64,000 nucleotides of DNA from Sipunculus nudus (GCA_026874595.1 CM049308.1:42541327-42605326), one strand, 5' to 3'; numbered from the stretch's first letter, positions 32,764-45,598 are shown. Notes: generated by a model not told the origin, from the letters alone. Numbers and translations are program-made.

Positions 32764-35700
32764 TAGCTCAGCTGACTGAAAGTCATCTGAGCTATAGCCA
32801 TCACTCTTTGTCTGTCCGTCTGTCTGTTAACCAGGCACAAATCGTAACTATTGGACCTGGAATCTTCTAATTTGACATGCAGGAAGGTCCATGAAAAACT
32901 CCTTGGAAACCTGAAATTAGGTTTCCGTTACCCATATCCTCTGAGCTATGGGGCTCAGAATTACCCCCCAGAATAACTTAAAAGTTTTGATACAAAAGCT
33001 CCAGTATCCTATCAACTAATGCATTGATCACCATGATTTTTTGCTTGCATTTTTATCCTGGAATGTTTCATCAGTTCCTGCAGGTGCCACCTGAATTTTT
33101 AGCTCAGATGACTACAAGTCATCTTAGCTATAGTCTTGGTCCATTGTCCGTCGTCTATCCATCTGTCCGTCCATCTGTAGATGTGACACGTTTTGAAACT
33201 GTAAGACCTAGGAATCCAAAATTTGGCATAATTTTAGATGTCCCAAAGATCTACCAAGCCGAAAAATGGGTCTTTGCGACTTCTTTCCTTTGAGAAATTA
33301 ACGAAAAACCTCATTTTTAGCTCAGCTGACTGTAAGTCATCTGAGCTATGGCGATCACTCTCTGTCCGTCGTCTGTCTGGCCATTCGGCCGTCTGTCCGT
33401 TAACAAGGCACAAATCGTAACCACTGGACCTGAAATCTTCTTACTTTACATCCGGAGAGGTCCATGAAAAATCTCCTTGGAAACCTGGAATTAGGTCTCT
33501 GTTACCTATATCCTTCGAGCTATGGTACCCCAAAGTAACCCCCCCCCCCCCCCCCAGAATAGTCAAAAAATTCCTACAAAAACTTCAATATCTCATTAAC
33601 TGCAACACTGATGGTCATGATTTTTGGCATACATATTGATCATGAGATGTTCCATCAGTTCCTGCAGACTGGTGGCGCCACCTGTATTTTTCTATTTTTT
33701 ACAAATTTTTTCTCTATTTTTGAGACATTTAAAAATGTGGACATCTGTAAACAGGGCACAAATTGTAATGACTGGACCTAGAATCTTCATTCTTGACATT
33801 CTGAGAGACCTATGAAAAGTCTCCATGGAAACCAAAAATTAGGTCTCTGTTACCCATATTCTTCGAGCTATGGGGCCCCAAAATACCCCCCAGAATAGTG
33901 AAAAATTTCATACAAAAACTTCAATATCTCATTAACTACATCACTGATGGTAATGATTTTTGGCATACATATTGATCATGAGATGTTCCATAAGTTCCTG
34001 CAGACTGGTGGCGCCACCTGTATTTTTTTATTTTTTACGAATTGTTTTCTCTATTTTTGAGACCTTTAAAAATGTGGACATCTGTAAACAGGGCACAAAT
34101 TGTAATGACTGGACCTAGAATCTTCATTCTTGACATTCTGAGAGACCTATGAAAAGTCTCCATGGAAACCAGAAATTAGGTCTTTGTTACCCATATTCTT
34201 CGAGCTATGGGGCCCCAAAGTACCCCCCCCCCCCCCCAGAATAGTGAAAAATGTCATACAAATACTTCAATATCTAATTAACTACATCACTGATGGTCAT
34301 GATTTTTGGCATACATAGTGATCATGAGATGTTCCATCAGTTCCTGCAGACTGGTGGCGCCACCTGTATTTTTTCAAATTTTTACAATTTTTTTTTCTAT
34401 TTTTAGCTCAGCTGACTGTTAGTCATCTGAGCTATAGCGATCACTCTTTGTCCGTCGGCTGTCCGGCAATCCGGCCGTCTGTCTGTTAACAAGGCACAAA
34501 TCGTAACCCCTGGACCTGGAATCTTCTTACTTTACATCCAGAGAGGTCCATGAAAAATCTCCTTGGAAACCTGGAATTAGGTCTCTGTTACCCATATTCT
34601 TCAAGCTATGGGGCTCCAAAGTACCCCCAAGAATAATGAAAAATTTGAAACAAAAGCTCAAGTATCTGAACAACTAATGCATTGATCACCATGATTCCTT
34701 GCATTGATATTTGATCATGGAGAGTACCATCAGTTTCTGCAGACTGGTGGCGCCACCTGTATTTTTTCTATTTTTTACGATTTTTTTTCACTAATTTTGG
34801 GACCTTAAAAGATGTGGTGATCTGTTATCAGGGCACAAATCGTAACTGCTGGACCTGGAATCTACTCACTTTACATCCAGATAGGTCCATGAAAAGTCTC
34901 CTTGGAAACCTAAAATTAGGTCTCTGTTACCCATATTCTTCAAGCTATGGGGCTCCGAAATATCCCCCAGAATAATGAAAAATTTGATACAAAAGCTCAA
35001 GTATCTGAACAACTTAAGCATTGATCACCATTATTCTTTGCATGGATATGGATCATCAAGTGTTTCATTAGTTTTTGCAGACTGGTGGTGCCACCTGTAT
35101 TTTTTTCAATTTTTACGATTTTTTTTCTCTATTTTAGAGACCTTAAAAGATGCAATCATCTGTTAACAGGGCACAAATCGTAACGACTGAACCTAGAATC
35201 TTTTTTATTGACATACAGGGAGACCAATGAAAAGTCTCCTTGGAAACCTAAAATTAGGTCTCTGTTACCCAAAACCTGTGAGCTAAGGGGCTTCCAAGAA
35301 CCCCCCCCCCCCCCCAGAATAATAGAAAATTCGATACAAAAGCTTAAGTATCTGAACAACTAATGCATTGAACACCATGATTCTTTGCATGGATATTGAT
35401 AATGAAGTGTTTCATCAGTTCTTTCAGACTTGTGGCGCCATCTGTTTTCATTTAATTTTTACACATTCTTTTCTCTATTTTGAGACCTTTAAAGATAAGG
35501 CTGTCTGTTAACAAGGCACAAATCATAGTCTCTGGACCAAGAATCTTATAACTTTAAATCTGGGCAGGTCTATGAAAAGTCTGCTTGGAGTCCTGAAATT
35601 AGGTCTCTGTTACCTGTATTCTTTGAGCTATGGGGCTCAGAAGTTCTCCCCAAATATTAAAAACTTTGATACAAAAGCTCCAGTATCTGAACAACGAATG

Positions 35701-36120
35701 TATTTTCCGCCTGATTTCTTGCATGCATATTAATGATGAAGTGTTTCATCAGTTCCCGCAGACTGGTGGCACCACCTTGTTTTTTTTTTAATGTTTACAC
35801 AATTTTTTCTCTATTTAGAGATGTTGAAAGATGTGGTCATCAGTTAACAGGGCAAAAATCTTAATCACTGGACCTAGAATAATCCAACCTCACATCCAGG
35901 GTGGTCCATGAAGTCTTCTTGGAAACTTGAAATTAATGTCTCCCTTACCCATATCCTCTGAGCCATGGGGCTCAGAAGTACCCCCCCCCCCCCCTAAGAA
36001 TAATTACAAATTTAAACAAAAGCTCCAGTATCTGAACAACTTATGCATTGATCACCATGATTCTTTGCATGAATATTGATCATGGAGTGTTTCATCAGTT
36101 TCTGCAGAATTCAACATATT
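32764..36120 (+). repeat. Family B array: four A-type heads and about eight ~340-bp units
   Basis: Heads of the TAGCTCAG-TGAC hairpin type occur at 32764, 33100, 33318 and 34404. That at 33100 continues as family A (ATCTACCAAGCC); the others continue into family B units. The units carry AGGCACAAATCGTAAC, GGACCTGGAATCTTC, GGTCTCTGTTACCCATAT, a poly-C run, and CAGACTGGTGGCGCCACCTG. About eight units repeat every 340 bp or so. No tail was found before 36120. 36120-36700 is AT-rich and empty. Confidence 0.75.
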
Positions 36121-36739
36121 TATTCATTTGTATCTGGTAAGTGGTAATCTTGAATGATTATACATTATGTCTTGTCAGTTCCTATAAAAAAGTCAAGGAT
36201 GCCAACATCTTTAAAGCGAGAACTAACATTTCAAGGTGTATACATTGTACATACACATTTCTGCATAAATTTTTTTATAGTTAATAAAGATTTAATTGTT
36301 ATATTTGTCAATAGCAGGTGTTTGTAATTCAGTTTGATATGCAGGAAAAGGTTATGTAAAATTATTCTAAAGTGTATATAATATTTTGTGTTTAAGCATA
36401 TGTTTATGTTTTAGTGAATGCATCAATTTCACTCTGAGTGTTTTAACTCTGATTCATGTTTTTGTATTTTACCTGTATATAATTTTGTGAGAAATCTGAT
36501 ACATGAAATGAATTTGCTCCATGATTAATTTTATTTTTGTATTGTGATAAAGTTAAAGTAAAAATATTTCACAACTTTTCAATATTTAGTCTTTTTTTTC
36601 TCTACATGTTTTTTAAAAACAAATACTAACTGTGTCCAAGATGTTATGTAATGGTTTGAATAAAACCTCCATAATGCTTGAAATGTGTTAAAAAGATATT
36701 TATAAGGCCCACTGATCACATGTTATATCATACTATATA

Positions 36740-37277
36740 CTGGAAAGACGTCAGTATTTGCATCCTGCTTCAGAGTTTCAGCTTATTGATTTTCACATCC
36801 GGAAACGATGTCCGGGTACAAGTCCACGCATTTTGGCATGTGACATCCGACATCCAGGTTTTAGTCCGTATAGGAGGGACCAGTCTAACAGAGGAAGTGG
36901 AAGTTGGGGTGATCTAACAGGAAACTGTACTGGGTGCCATTTGCAATGCATTGTCAAGCCTTGCTGTTGACGAGCCTGTGAACTTCACTGACTTGGTTGT
37001 CCACGCACCAGTTCTCTGCATCGGCGGTTTGGTGAACTTTCGTGTTCAGTTCATTAGAATTGTTTATATTGTTGGAGCTAACTGCCACTTAGTGTGTCAC
37101 GATTGGTGGCCACGGTCACCGCTCACGCTTATCGTAGTTTAAATTACAAATTTAGCACGTTTTGTTTTTGAGGTGCGTAAAATTTACTGTTCCTGTTTTA
37201 ATAGATATATATGTATATTCTGTATGCAATTTACACCAATAATATTGTTGCACAAAGGTGCTTGTGATATAGTTAAA
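36740..37277 (+). promoter_or_regulatory. CpG-rich block, candidate promoter of a nested gene
   Basis: CpG density is well above the neighbouring sequence (for example TCCGGAAACGATGTCCGGG near 36800, and several CG pairs in 37095-37140). An inverted CCAAT (CACGATTGGTGG) lies near 37105. No TATA box is evident. The block immediately precedes a possible first coding exon. It may instead be a fragment of an unidentified repeat. Confidence 0.3.
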
Positions 37278-37329
37278 ATGGAAGTGGCTAAACTGCCGAC
37301 TGGTGAAATGTACCTTGCTTGCAGTTTAG
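37278..37329 (+). CDS. Possible first coding exon of a nested gene (unidentified)
   Basis: ATG at 37278 is in a good translation context (AAA-ATG-G). The frame encodes MEVAKLPTGEMYLACSL and ends one base into a codon at a strong donor GTAAGC (37330). An acceptor-like TTTCTTGTTTCTTTAAG ends at 37892. Joining there gives DDKFNSVTMGRICN and a stop, which is probably too short to be a complete product. I do not recognise the sequence. It would be a gene nested on the same strand inside a POLE2 intron. It could be chance. Confidence 0.25.
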
Positions 37330-38088
37330 GTAAGCCGTACCGGGGTAACCAGGCGCTGGCATAGGAATTTGTTCTTATTTTTCTTTTGGTGTATTTGTGT
37401 GTAATATTCGTTATTTACATTATGCAACATGGCCTCATACATGGTTTGTTTTGACATAGTTGCATGGACCTGACGTAAAGCTTCATACGGCTAAATTCGA
37501 TAGAAAAACAGTTGACTTAACTGGGAATCCGGCAATTTTTAACTGAATCATTTTATTCTGCTTTGAGATTTATCATTACTTAATAATATAATTATACCAT
37601 ATTTGTGGTTTGTCTTAGATTATAACCTTAGTTACATAGATATTTTAATTGTCCACAAGAATACAATGATTGATTTGAGCATGGCATATTTATTTTTTTT
37701 AGATATTTTAGCTGGTTTAAAAATGGAGGAAATATAAATTTCAAATTTGAGATTTTTGTTTCATGGCCCCAGGGACTTTTCTGATTAATATATGGTGATC
37801 AATTTATGCTGTATTATCAATTACATTAATTGTGTTGAGTATCTCCTTTTAACTAAAACAAACTTTATGAACTCATTTCTTGTTTCTTTAAGATGACAAA
37901 TTTAATTCTGTGACAATGGGAAGAATTTGTAATTGACTCCAGACAAAGTTGGGGATAGTAACAACACTAGCATTTGATTAATCCTTGTGAGATATATTTC
38001 ATAGATGATTTTCAAAGTTGACATGTACATTTAGATTTAGATGAAAGGACTATTTTATAATACACTAATGACAATTTTGTTCTTTTTT

Positions 38089-39632
38089 ATGTCCCCGCCA
38101 CAAAGTGGCCGGGGCATATAGTTTTACCCATGTCCGTCATTCCGTCCTTCCGTCCTTCCAAAATCAAACAGTAGTACGGACTTTTTTTCGCAATGCCTGC
38201 AGATATTGGCCTGATTTTTGGTGTGTGGGCAGATATAGACCAGTTACAGATCGAGTTCGCGTTTCATCCTGGTTGACCTACTTTTGACCGTTTTACGGCT
38301 CCTAAACTTAAAAAATTTCATGAAAAATATGAAATTTCATGACAAATACACATGTACGGACTTTTTTTCGCAATGCCCGCAGATATTGGCCTGATTTTTG
38401 GTGTGTGGGCAGATAATGACCAGTTACAGATCGAGTTCCAATTTGCCCCAGTTGACCTACTTTTGACTGTTTTACGGCTCCTAAACTTAGAAAATTTCAT
38501 GAAAAATAGAAATTTTCATGACAAATGTACACATGTACGGACTTTATTTCGCAATGCCTGCAGATATTGGCCTGATTTTTTGTGTGTGGGCAGATAATGA
38601 CCAGTTACAGATCGAGTTCTTGTTTCGTCCCGGTTGACCTACTTTTCAACGTTTTACGCCTCCTTAACTTAGAAAATTTAATGAAAAATAGAAATATTCA
38701 TGACAGATACACATGTACGACCTTTTTTTTGCAATGCCTGCAGATATTGGCCTGATTTTTGGTGTGTGGGCAGATATTGACCAGTTACAGATCGGGTTCG
38801 CGTTTCGTCCCAGTTGACCTACTTTGATTGTTTTACGGCTCCTGAACATAGAAAATTTCATGTTAAATATAAATTTCCATGACAAATACACTTGTACAGA
38901 CTTTTCTTCGCAATACCTGCAGATATTGGCCTGATTTTTGGTGTGTGGGCAGATAATGACCAGTTACAGATCGAGTTCACGTTTGGTCCCAGTTGACCTA
39001 CTTTTGACCATTTGACAGTGCTCTAACATAGAAAATTTCATAAAAAAGTGCACATGTGTTGACTTTTTTTCACAGTGCCTGCAGATACGGGCCTGATTTT
39101 TGGTGTGTAGGCAGATAATGACCAGTTACAGATCGAGTTCGCGTTTTGTCCCAGTTGACCTACTTTTGACCATTTGACTGCTCCTGAACATAGAAAGTTT
39201 CATGAAAAATAGAAATTTTCATAACAAATGCATATGTACTGACTTTTTTTCCTCAATGCCTGCAGATACCACCCTGATTTTTTATGTGTGGGCAGATAAT
39301 GACAGTTTCAGATCGAGTTCGCCTTTCGTCCTGGTTGACCTACTTTTGATTGTTTTATGGCTCCAAAACATAAAAAATTTCGTGAAAGACAGAAATTTTT
39401 ATGGAAAATTGACATGTATGGACTAGCTTTTTTTCACAATGCCTGCATATACTGGCATGATTTTTGGTGTGTTGCTTGATAATGACCCGTTACAGATCCA
39501 GTTTGCATTTTGCCCTTGTTGACCTACTTTTGACCATACGACACCTCCTGAACTTAAAAAATTTTTCAAAATTTTACAAATGTTTCTAATTTGCCCCAGG
39601 CGGGGGCATTCGTGTCATTCCGACACATCTAG
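38089..39632 (+). mobile_element. Family C element, complete-looking copy with eight ~180-bp units
   Basis: The 5' head after a T-tract is a hairpin at 38092-38114 (CCCCG-CCAC, loop AAA, GTGG-C-CGGGG). Eight interior units have the landmark CAATGCCTGCAGATATTGGC at about 38191, 38371, 38552, 38732, 38911, 39073, 39254 and 39437. The 3' end has GGCGGGGGCAT (inverse of ATGTCCCCGCC, one mismatch), a perfect hairpin GTGTC-ATTCC-GACAC at 39612-39626, and ATCTAG followed by TTTTT. The unit length of 60 codons keeps one forward frame partly open; it has no recognised protein. Confidence 0.8.
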
Positions 39633-42030
39633 TTTTTCAAGTGACCGACAGAGGGGAGTGTTCAAGTGCATTAGATCAAAATATTTTATGATATCATTGT
39701 TTTGCTATGCATAGATACAGGTTAGAGGAGGAAGGCTATTTGAAACTGGGTAATTGGCTTCACTGTCAAAGTGACCATGATCTTGAATAAGCCATCTCGG
39801 ATGAAAGTCCCACAAATCTCAAAGCTATTATATCAATTATGATTAATTTCAATTTCAGGAAAGATGTTGTCTACCTCCTAATAGAACAGACAGGTTACCT
39901 CTCTGTCACTTTTTTCTTCATGAAGTACAATCGTATTTTACTTATTACCCAATTGATCATGGATTTTTTTTTGTGATTTTATAATTAACTTAAAATTATT
40001 AAATTTCAAATTGTGATGCAATATTTTAAAAAGTTTGACTCAGATCCTCTTTGAACCAGGTTCATCTCTTATGAGTCTCCAGAGTATATTAGGTTTTGGT
40101 CACACTTTAATCATTTTTAGATTTATTATGAATATTTCTGTACAAAATTTTTTACATTTCATGTGACAATGTTTCTCAAAAAAGTTTTACTTAGATCTAC
40201 TTCTGACGTCACAATAACTTACTGGGGCCTTTATGGAATTTCACAAAACTCGCCATATCTACTTACCAATAGATTATCTCGCCCAAGTTTGATTATTGAC
40301 AAAATCTGCACACATTTAATGAGGTTGACCTCCAGGCTTCGTTGTGGTGTCACCAACCAACAAGGAATATGATGGATTTCAATAAAACTCAAGAGAAATA
40401 TTTATCAATTAACTATTTCAGCTAAGTTTGATATCCAGCAAATACATGCATATTTAATTAGGTCCGAGGTCACCACACTTTGGTTGGCACCACCCTGACT
40501 TGCCAAAAATCTCATGGATTTAATGAACTTATAATAACTATAACCAATAGTTTCATACTTGGATTACATTCTCAGCAATCACAAGCATATTTTGGATGTC
40601 AGAGGTTACTAAATATACAAAGGGTGTTTTATGCATCATTTGCAGTGCTCTTGTTCTATTTTTATTTAAAGTTTGAGTTTTATATTTTATATTTTATATG
40701 ACATGTATGTCAATAACACTAGGCATTACTGGGATCCCTTTCTGACCAATAACTTGTTTGTATCTTATGAGTCTCCTCGCCTGATTAGATTTGTATGTAT
40801 TCTTGGTTAACTTTGTCCAACTTCTCATGCCAAATTACACATTTATACCTATCCCATTTTGGGCAGATACAGTCCTCTAGATATTTCCTAGTTCATCTAC
40901 CAGTTTTCTTTGCAACCTTCTGTCTCTTCAGTAATCTGTTGGGATATTCCCTTAAATTACATGACCTTGAATACTCCTGATTCTTTCTTCTTTAGATTTT
41001 TCCCCATTTTCACTGCAAATGTTCAAGTGAAAAATAACACAAAAATTTTTTTTAATATTCTGGTTTCTTGTTTGCAGGATGAGTTTTCCAGGTTTATGTA
41101 TTATGGGATTGTATGATATCCTTTTCCATTTTGCTTTTTCTGCAGGTATTGTTGCAGTCTGTTGGAGTTGTCAGCCTGATTTCATCATAAAAAATATGGA
41201 AATTCTTCTTTCTTCGTAATCTTCTCTTGCACATTTTCTCATTAAAGGATATTTATTCAGTAAAGAAATGCATGAGTAGACTTCTTTCAGGATGCTAAAA
41301 TACAAATTTTATGGATTCTTTTCACATTCATGTAATATTTTTATTTTCAGTTAAAATAACTATTTACCAATATTTAAATCAATCTTTTCTTTTTTTAGGT
41401 CAGCTGACTGTAAGGACATTTCAAGTTTTTCAGTAACTTAATTCTTTCTTCTTTTGAAGGTTCATTAAAGGAAACTGAAAGTCCAGGCTTAATAAATAAA
41501 TAAATACAACTTTACAGCTTCTAATGTTATACAGTACACTAATAATCTTTTCATTTTAACTTTTAGGCCCTGTGTGGGAACATAGTTTTTTCAACTTTGT
41601 TGATCAAGATAGTTTTATAATACTCATTTAATATCAGGTAAGCAAGAAAAAGTAGTGAAACATTTTCTATCAACTTTAAATATTTGCCATGGTTCACAGT
41701 ATTAAAAGTATTAGGATTCATGTTATTAAATAAATGTGATTCCTGAATCTAAATTTATTCTGAACAAACACAGATGCTAGTGCTGCTATTAAAAAATAAT
41801 ACTCCAGGGCATACTTATGAAATAAAAAGCATGGGCAAAATGCATTTTGTTATCATGATAGCATGGAATGTCATATTACAATCATTTTTGCTGTCAGATT
41901 TTGTGATGATCATGGATATCAGTTATCATCCCAGAACTGCTTGAATTATTTACACATTTCATTAATCAACTTTTATTGCGGTTTGTACTTACTATGTTTG
42001 CAATTTTCTATTAATCATTTTCTTTTTTTT
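39633..42030. other. Mostly unique intronic DNA
   Basis: This is AT-rich sequence without repeat heads. 40150-40700 contains loosely repeated phrases (GGTTGACCTCCAGG, GGTCCGAGGTCACCAC) spaced about 150 bp. Short acceptor-to-donor intervals with open frames at 39859-39893 and 41078-41092 were noted, but they are too short to support. A fragment of the A-type head (GGTCAGCTGACTGTAAGGAC) is at about 41398. Confidence 0.4.
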
Positions 42031-42139
42031 TTCAGGGCCGTGCTAAGGTTCAGGTAGTCCTGAACCATTGTTTATCATAAGATACTTTTAATAATAGTTT
42101 CATTTCCTAGGTACAAATCCCCAGCCTATTGTTGCAGTG

Positions 42140-42320
42140 ATTTCAGCACAGCAGTAACCAGATCAAACACAGAGCAAACTTGAGCAAACAAAACCAGAGC
42201 ATACTTGAGCAAAAAAAAAGAGAACATATTTGAGCAAAAAACAAAGAGAGAACTTACTTGAGAAAAAAAAAAGAGAGAACTTACTTGAGAAAAAAACGGA
42301 GAGCATACTTGAGCAAAAAA
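42140..42320. repeat. ~30-bp A-rich tandem repeat
   Basis: Repeats of GAGCAAACTTGAGCA and AGAGAGAACTTACTTGAG(A/C)AAAAA, about five to six copies. They lie between the putative Helentron 5' hairpin and the next array. Confidence 0.7.
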
Positions 42321-42363
42321 CACAAACTAAAGACCATTCTATCCTTGTTACCCTCTATTTTCT

Positions 42364-42845
42364 GAACACTGTATAAGTGGTATCTTTGCCATATTCCCAT
42401 ATCTTCCTTCCACTTATATCTGTCTTCTATACGCTATATAAGTGGTATCTTTGCCATATTCCCATATCTTCTTTTCACACTTGTCTGTCTTCTGAGCGCA
42501 ATATAAGTGGTATCTTTGCCATATTCCTATATCTTCCTTTCACTCTTGCCAGTCTTCTGAACACTAAATAAGTGGGGTCTCAGCCATATTTCCATATCTT
42601 CCTTTCACATTTATCTGTCTTCTGAACGTTTAATAAGTGGCATCTCTGCCATATTCCCATATCTTCCTTTCACATATATCTGTCTTCTGAACACCATATA
42701 AGTGGTATCTTTGCCATATACCCACATCTTGCTTTCACTTGTCTGTTTTCTGAATTCAGTAAAACTGCTATCTGGGCGATATACCCTTATCTTCCTTGCA
42801 CTGACCTTTGTCTTCTTGACTCCATATATAAGTGGACGCTTCTTT
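42364..42845. repeat. 65-bp tandem repeat, 7-8 copies
   Basis: ATAAGTGGTATCTTTGCCAT plus ATTCCCATATCTTCCTTTCA recurs with AAGTGG at 42375, 42440, 42505, 42570, 42635 and 42700, an exact 65-bp period, then in diverged form to about 42835. It sits immediately upstream of the Helentron coding region, where such elements often carry arrays. Confidence 0.85.
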
Positions 42846-43023
42846 ATAGTCCTGCATCTTGTATTTATTCAAAAACCTTTTTTTCTATCAACATTGTCAT
42901 CAGTTTAAAGGTTTCTTTCATAAAACCATTTCCTGCCTTTACCAAAGATTTTCTTTACTTGTAAGATTTCTCTCTACTTTTCACAAAGCACCCAATTTTC
43001 CATTCTATCTGATCTGTCCAACT

Positions 43024-44229
43024 ATGGCCTCAGCTGTTCCAGTCCCTTCTGTTTGTATTAGTAAAATTGTTAGAGGCAGTTTTCACCAAGGTGATCATAA
43101 GTTTCCATCAGTCAATTGGGAAACAATGTGTGTACCTAATGCAGTTGTTGCTCTGCTTTATTCCACCATGCATGATCTTGCTGAATGGCAAGAAAATGAC
43201 ATGGATACAATATTAATTGAAGGTGACCATTTGTACAGAGCGTTGATGTCCGGTGTCCCTGATAAAGGATACATGGCTTGGGATGAAATACCAGAGTATA
43301 TACAATGCCTTGATCATAATTTCAAGATAAAACCAACCTTGATCACAGGTGGTTTCCTTAATCATTCTGAAATGGAAGCACCTTATATGTTTTACCAAGA
43401 TGCTTTGTCAGAAGTCACTTGCGAGAGATTTGGTCTTATAATAGTAGGAGGTAATGCGATTGCAATTCTGTATGATCAGAATTGTTACTATGTCTTTGAT
43501 CCACATAGCAGAAATCATCATGGGTACCCTACACCATTTGGCACATCAGTTCTCCTTACATTTGAACTACAATCAGAATTCTTCCAATATATATCAAACT
43601 ATGCATGTTTGATGAAAGCAACAATGTTTGAAGTAACATATTTCAGAATTAATGAAGTCACCCTGAAAGCATTTAAACTTGGACTGAAACGGCAAAATAA
43701 ACAGACTACCAAATCAGATGACCAGCCAAAGAATATAATCCAATCAACCACAGACCTTGCAGACAAAGAAAATAATAACACAACCAAACATGAAAATCAT
43801 TCTCAACAAGGTCTTCACCTGATCGGAGGATACTTTAAAGATCAGCAACTAAAAATGAACAGAAAACATTATTTGAAAGAGTACATGCCAAAGAGAAGAC
43901 TGAATCAAGCACAAAGAAATGAAGAACGTTTGAAAGACCAAAAAAGGAAACTGCTATCAAGAAAAGATGAAGTCTACAAAAGAAAAGAAAGAAAAACAGA
44001 CAAACAACAAAAGTGGTCTGCTAGGCAAAACAAAACCTACAGAGAAAGGGAGCACTCTGCTGAAAAAGTTTACAATCAGAAGATGAGAAGAGACAAGGTT
44101 CGAAGAGCAAAAGAGAGAGAATCTGAGAAACAACAGAAGCGAATTGCTAGGAAAGATGAAGCCAGGCGACAAAATGTGCGTGCTACAGAAAGAGTATATA
44201 ATCAGAAGATGAGAAGAGATGAAGTTTGA
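43024..44229 (+). pseudogene. Helentron N-terminal cysteine-protease-like (OTU/C76-like) domain
   Basis: The open frame is usable from ATG at 43024 (the frame itself opens at 42859). Residues about 17-190 look like the OTU or C76-type cysteine protease domain found in many animal Helentrons: GSFHQGDHKFPSVNWETMC with C36 as likely nucleophile, ILIEGDHLYRALM, and FDPHSRNHHG with D159 and H161 as the likely acid and base region. From about residue 230 the chain becomes very rich in Lys, Arg, Glu and Gln. The frame ends at a TGA (44227-44229) that is CGA in sister repeat units. The role of this domain in transposition is not settled; ubiquitin-type protease activity is family-level inference. Confidence 0.7.
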
Positions 44230-44720
44230 AGAGCAGAAGAGAGAGAATCTGAGAAACAACAGGAGCGAATTGCCAGGAAAGATGAAGCCAGGCGACAAAA
44301 AGTACGTACTACAGAAAGAGCATATATAATCAGAAGATGAGAAGAAATGAAGTTTGAACAGCAGAAGAGAGAGAATCTGAGAAACAACAGAAGCGAATTG
44401 CTAGGAAAGATGAAGCCAGGCGACAAAAAGAGCGTGCTGCAGAAAAAGCATACAATCAGAAGATGAGAACAGATGAAGTTCGAAGAGCAGAAGAGAGAGA
44501 ATCTGAAAAACAACAGAAGCGAATTGTTAGGAAAGATGAAGCCAGGCGACAGAAAGAGCGTGTTGCAGAAAAAGCATATAATCAGAAGATGAGAAGAGAT
44601 GAAGTTTGAAGAGCAGAAGAGAGAGAATCTGAGAAACAACAGAAGCAGACTGCTAGACAAGATGAAATCTTCAGACAAAAAGAACGTATCAGAGAAACAA
44701 CATGTAAAAAAAGGAAAAGA
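43978..44720 (+). repeat. 126-bp (42-codon) coding tandem repeats, ~6 units, broken by stops
   Basis: Units encode highly charged helical text: RRAEERESEKQQKRIARKD, then EARRQKERAAEKAYNQKM. They start near 43978, 44100, 44227, 44354, 44480 and 44607. The junction codon is CGA in the units at 44100 and 44480 but TGA at about 44227, 44353 and 44607. One unit also carries an extra base that shifts the frame. The long antisense open frames here are shadows of this repeat. Confidence 0.85.
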
Positions 44721-45540
44721 ATGGAAGATGATAACCTCAGAGAAGTAGAGAGACTCGCTAAAAGAAGGAAAAGAAGTATTCCAGTACTTAGGACAACTGA
44801 GACTGAGAGAAACACAGTCACAAGGGCACAAAAAAGAATGGATGAATCATACAGAAAGAATGAAAAAGCAGTTCATCTGAAGAGAACACAAGGTGCAGAT
44901 CTAAAAGAGTGTATACAGAAATTTCACACTTCTATATGCGAAGGTCCCATATATGTATGTTGCTGTTCTAATCTGACTTGGTTCAGACACTCTGTAAAGA
45001 ATTCTGATAGCTGGCCTGACAGAATAGATCCGACTTTCCTAGCAACACATATTACACCTGTGAAATCAGTGGACAGTAAGCAGTGGTTGTGCACAACTTG
45101 TTTTGAAGCTTTGAAATGCCACAAGACACCAAAACTCTCAGGATATAATGGAATGCGGTTTCCAGATAGACCACCTGAATTGAACTTGTATCCCTTAGAA
45201 GAAAGGCTTATTGCATTGAGATTACCTTTCATGCAGATAAGACAATTACCTAGAGGTTCGCAGTTGTCACTGAAAGGATCACTGGTCAACATACCTACCC
45301 AGATTGAAACAACTGTGAACATGTTGCCGCGTACATCAGACACTACGGCTACCATACCGATTAATTTGAAACGTAGACTTGCTTACAGAAATGTAGACTG
45401 CACTCAAAATGTACGTCCAGCTGTAATAGTAAGTGCATTACACTACTTGATGAGACATAGTCATTTATATAAAGATGCCAACATAACAGTTAATACTAAC
45501 TGGCTTAAACATTTGAAAATTCACATAAGCATGAATCTGA
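44721..45540 (+). pseudogene. Helentron middle region: zinc-ribbon-like plus DUF6570-like
   Basis: The frame from 44721 has a C-x-C-C pair (YVCCCSNLTW) and W-x-C-x2-C (QWLCTTCFEALK), then GMRFPDRPPELNLYPLEE, RLIALRLPFMQIRQLPRG and LSLKGSLVNIPTQIE. This is the signature of the DUF6570 region that precedes Rep in many Helitrons. The LPRG and GxxVN(I/V)P blocks are diagnostic. The following frame at 45599 is shifted. Confidence 0.75.
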
Positions 45541-45598
45541 TAGCACTGCTGATACATCAGTCGATGAATGTTTATCAGATGATGACCATTTTGAAGAA

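Noticed and set aside
38089-39632. CRISPR-like array
   Set aside because: Eukaryotic DNA. Units are contiguous 180-bp repeats with hairpin ends, with no short repeats separated by unique spacers.
39859-39893. Short acceptor-to-donor interval reading KDVVYLLIEQTG
   Set aside because: Protein-like, but only 35 bp, with no compatible neighbours and no recognised family.
43957-44831. Long minus-strand open frames rich in Ser, Phe and Leu
   Set aside because: Antisense shadow of the charged 126-bp Helentron coding repeats.
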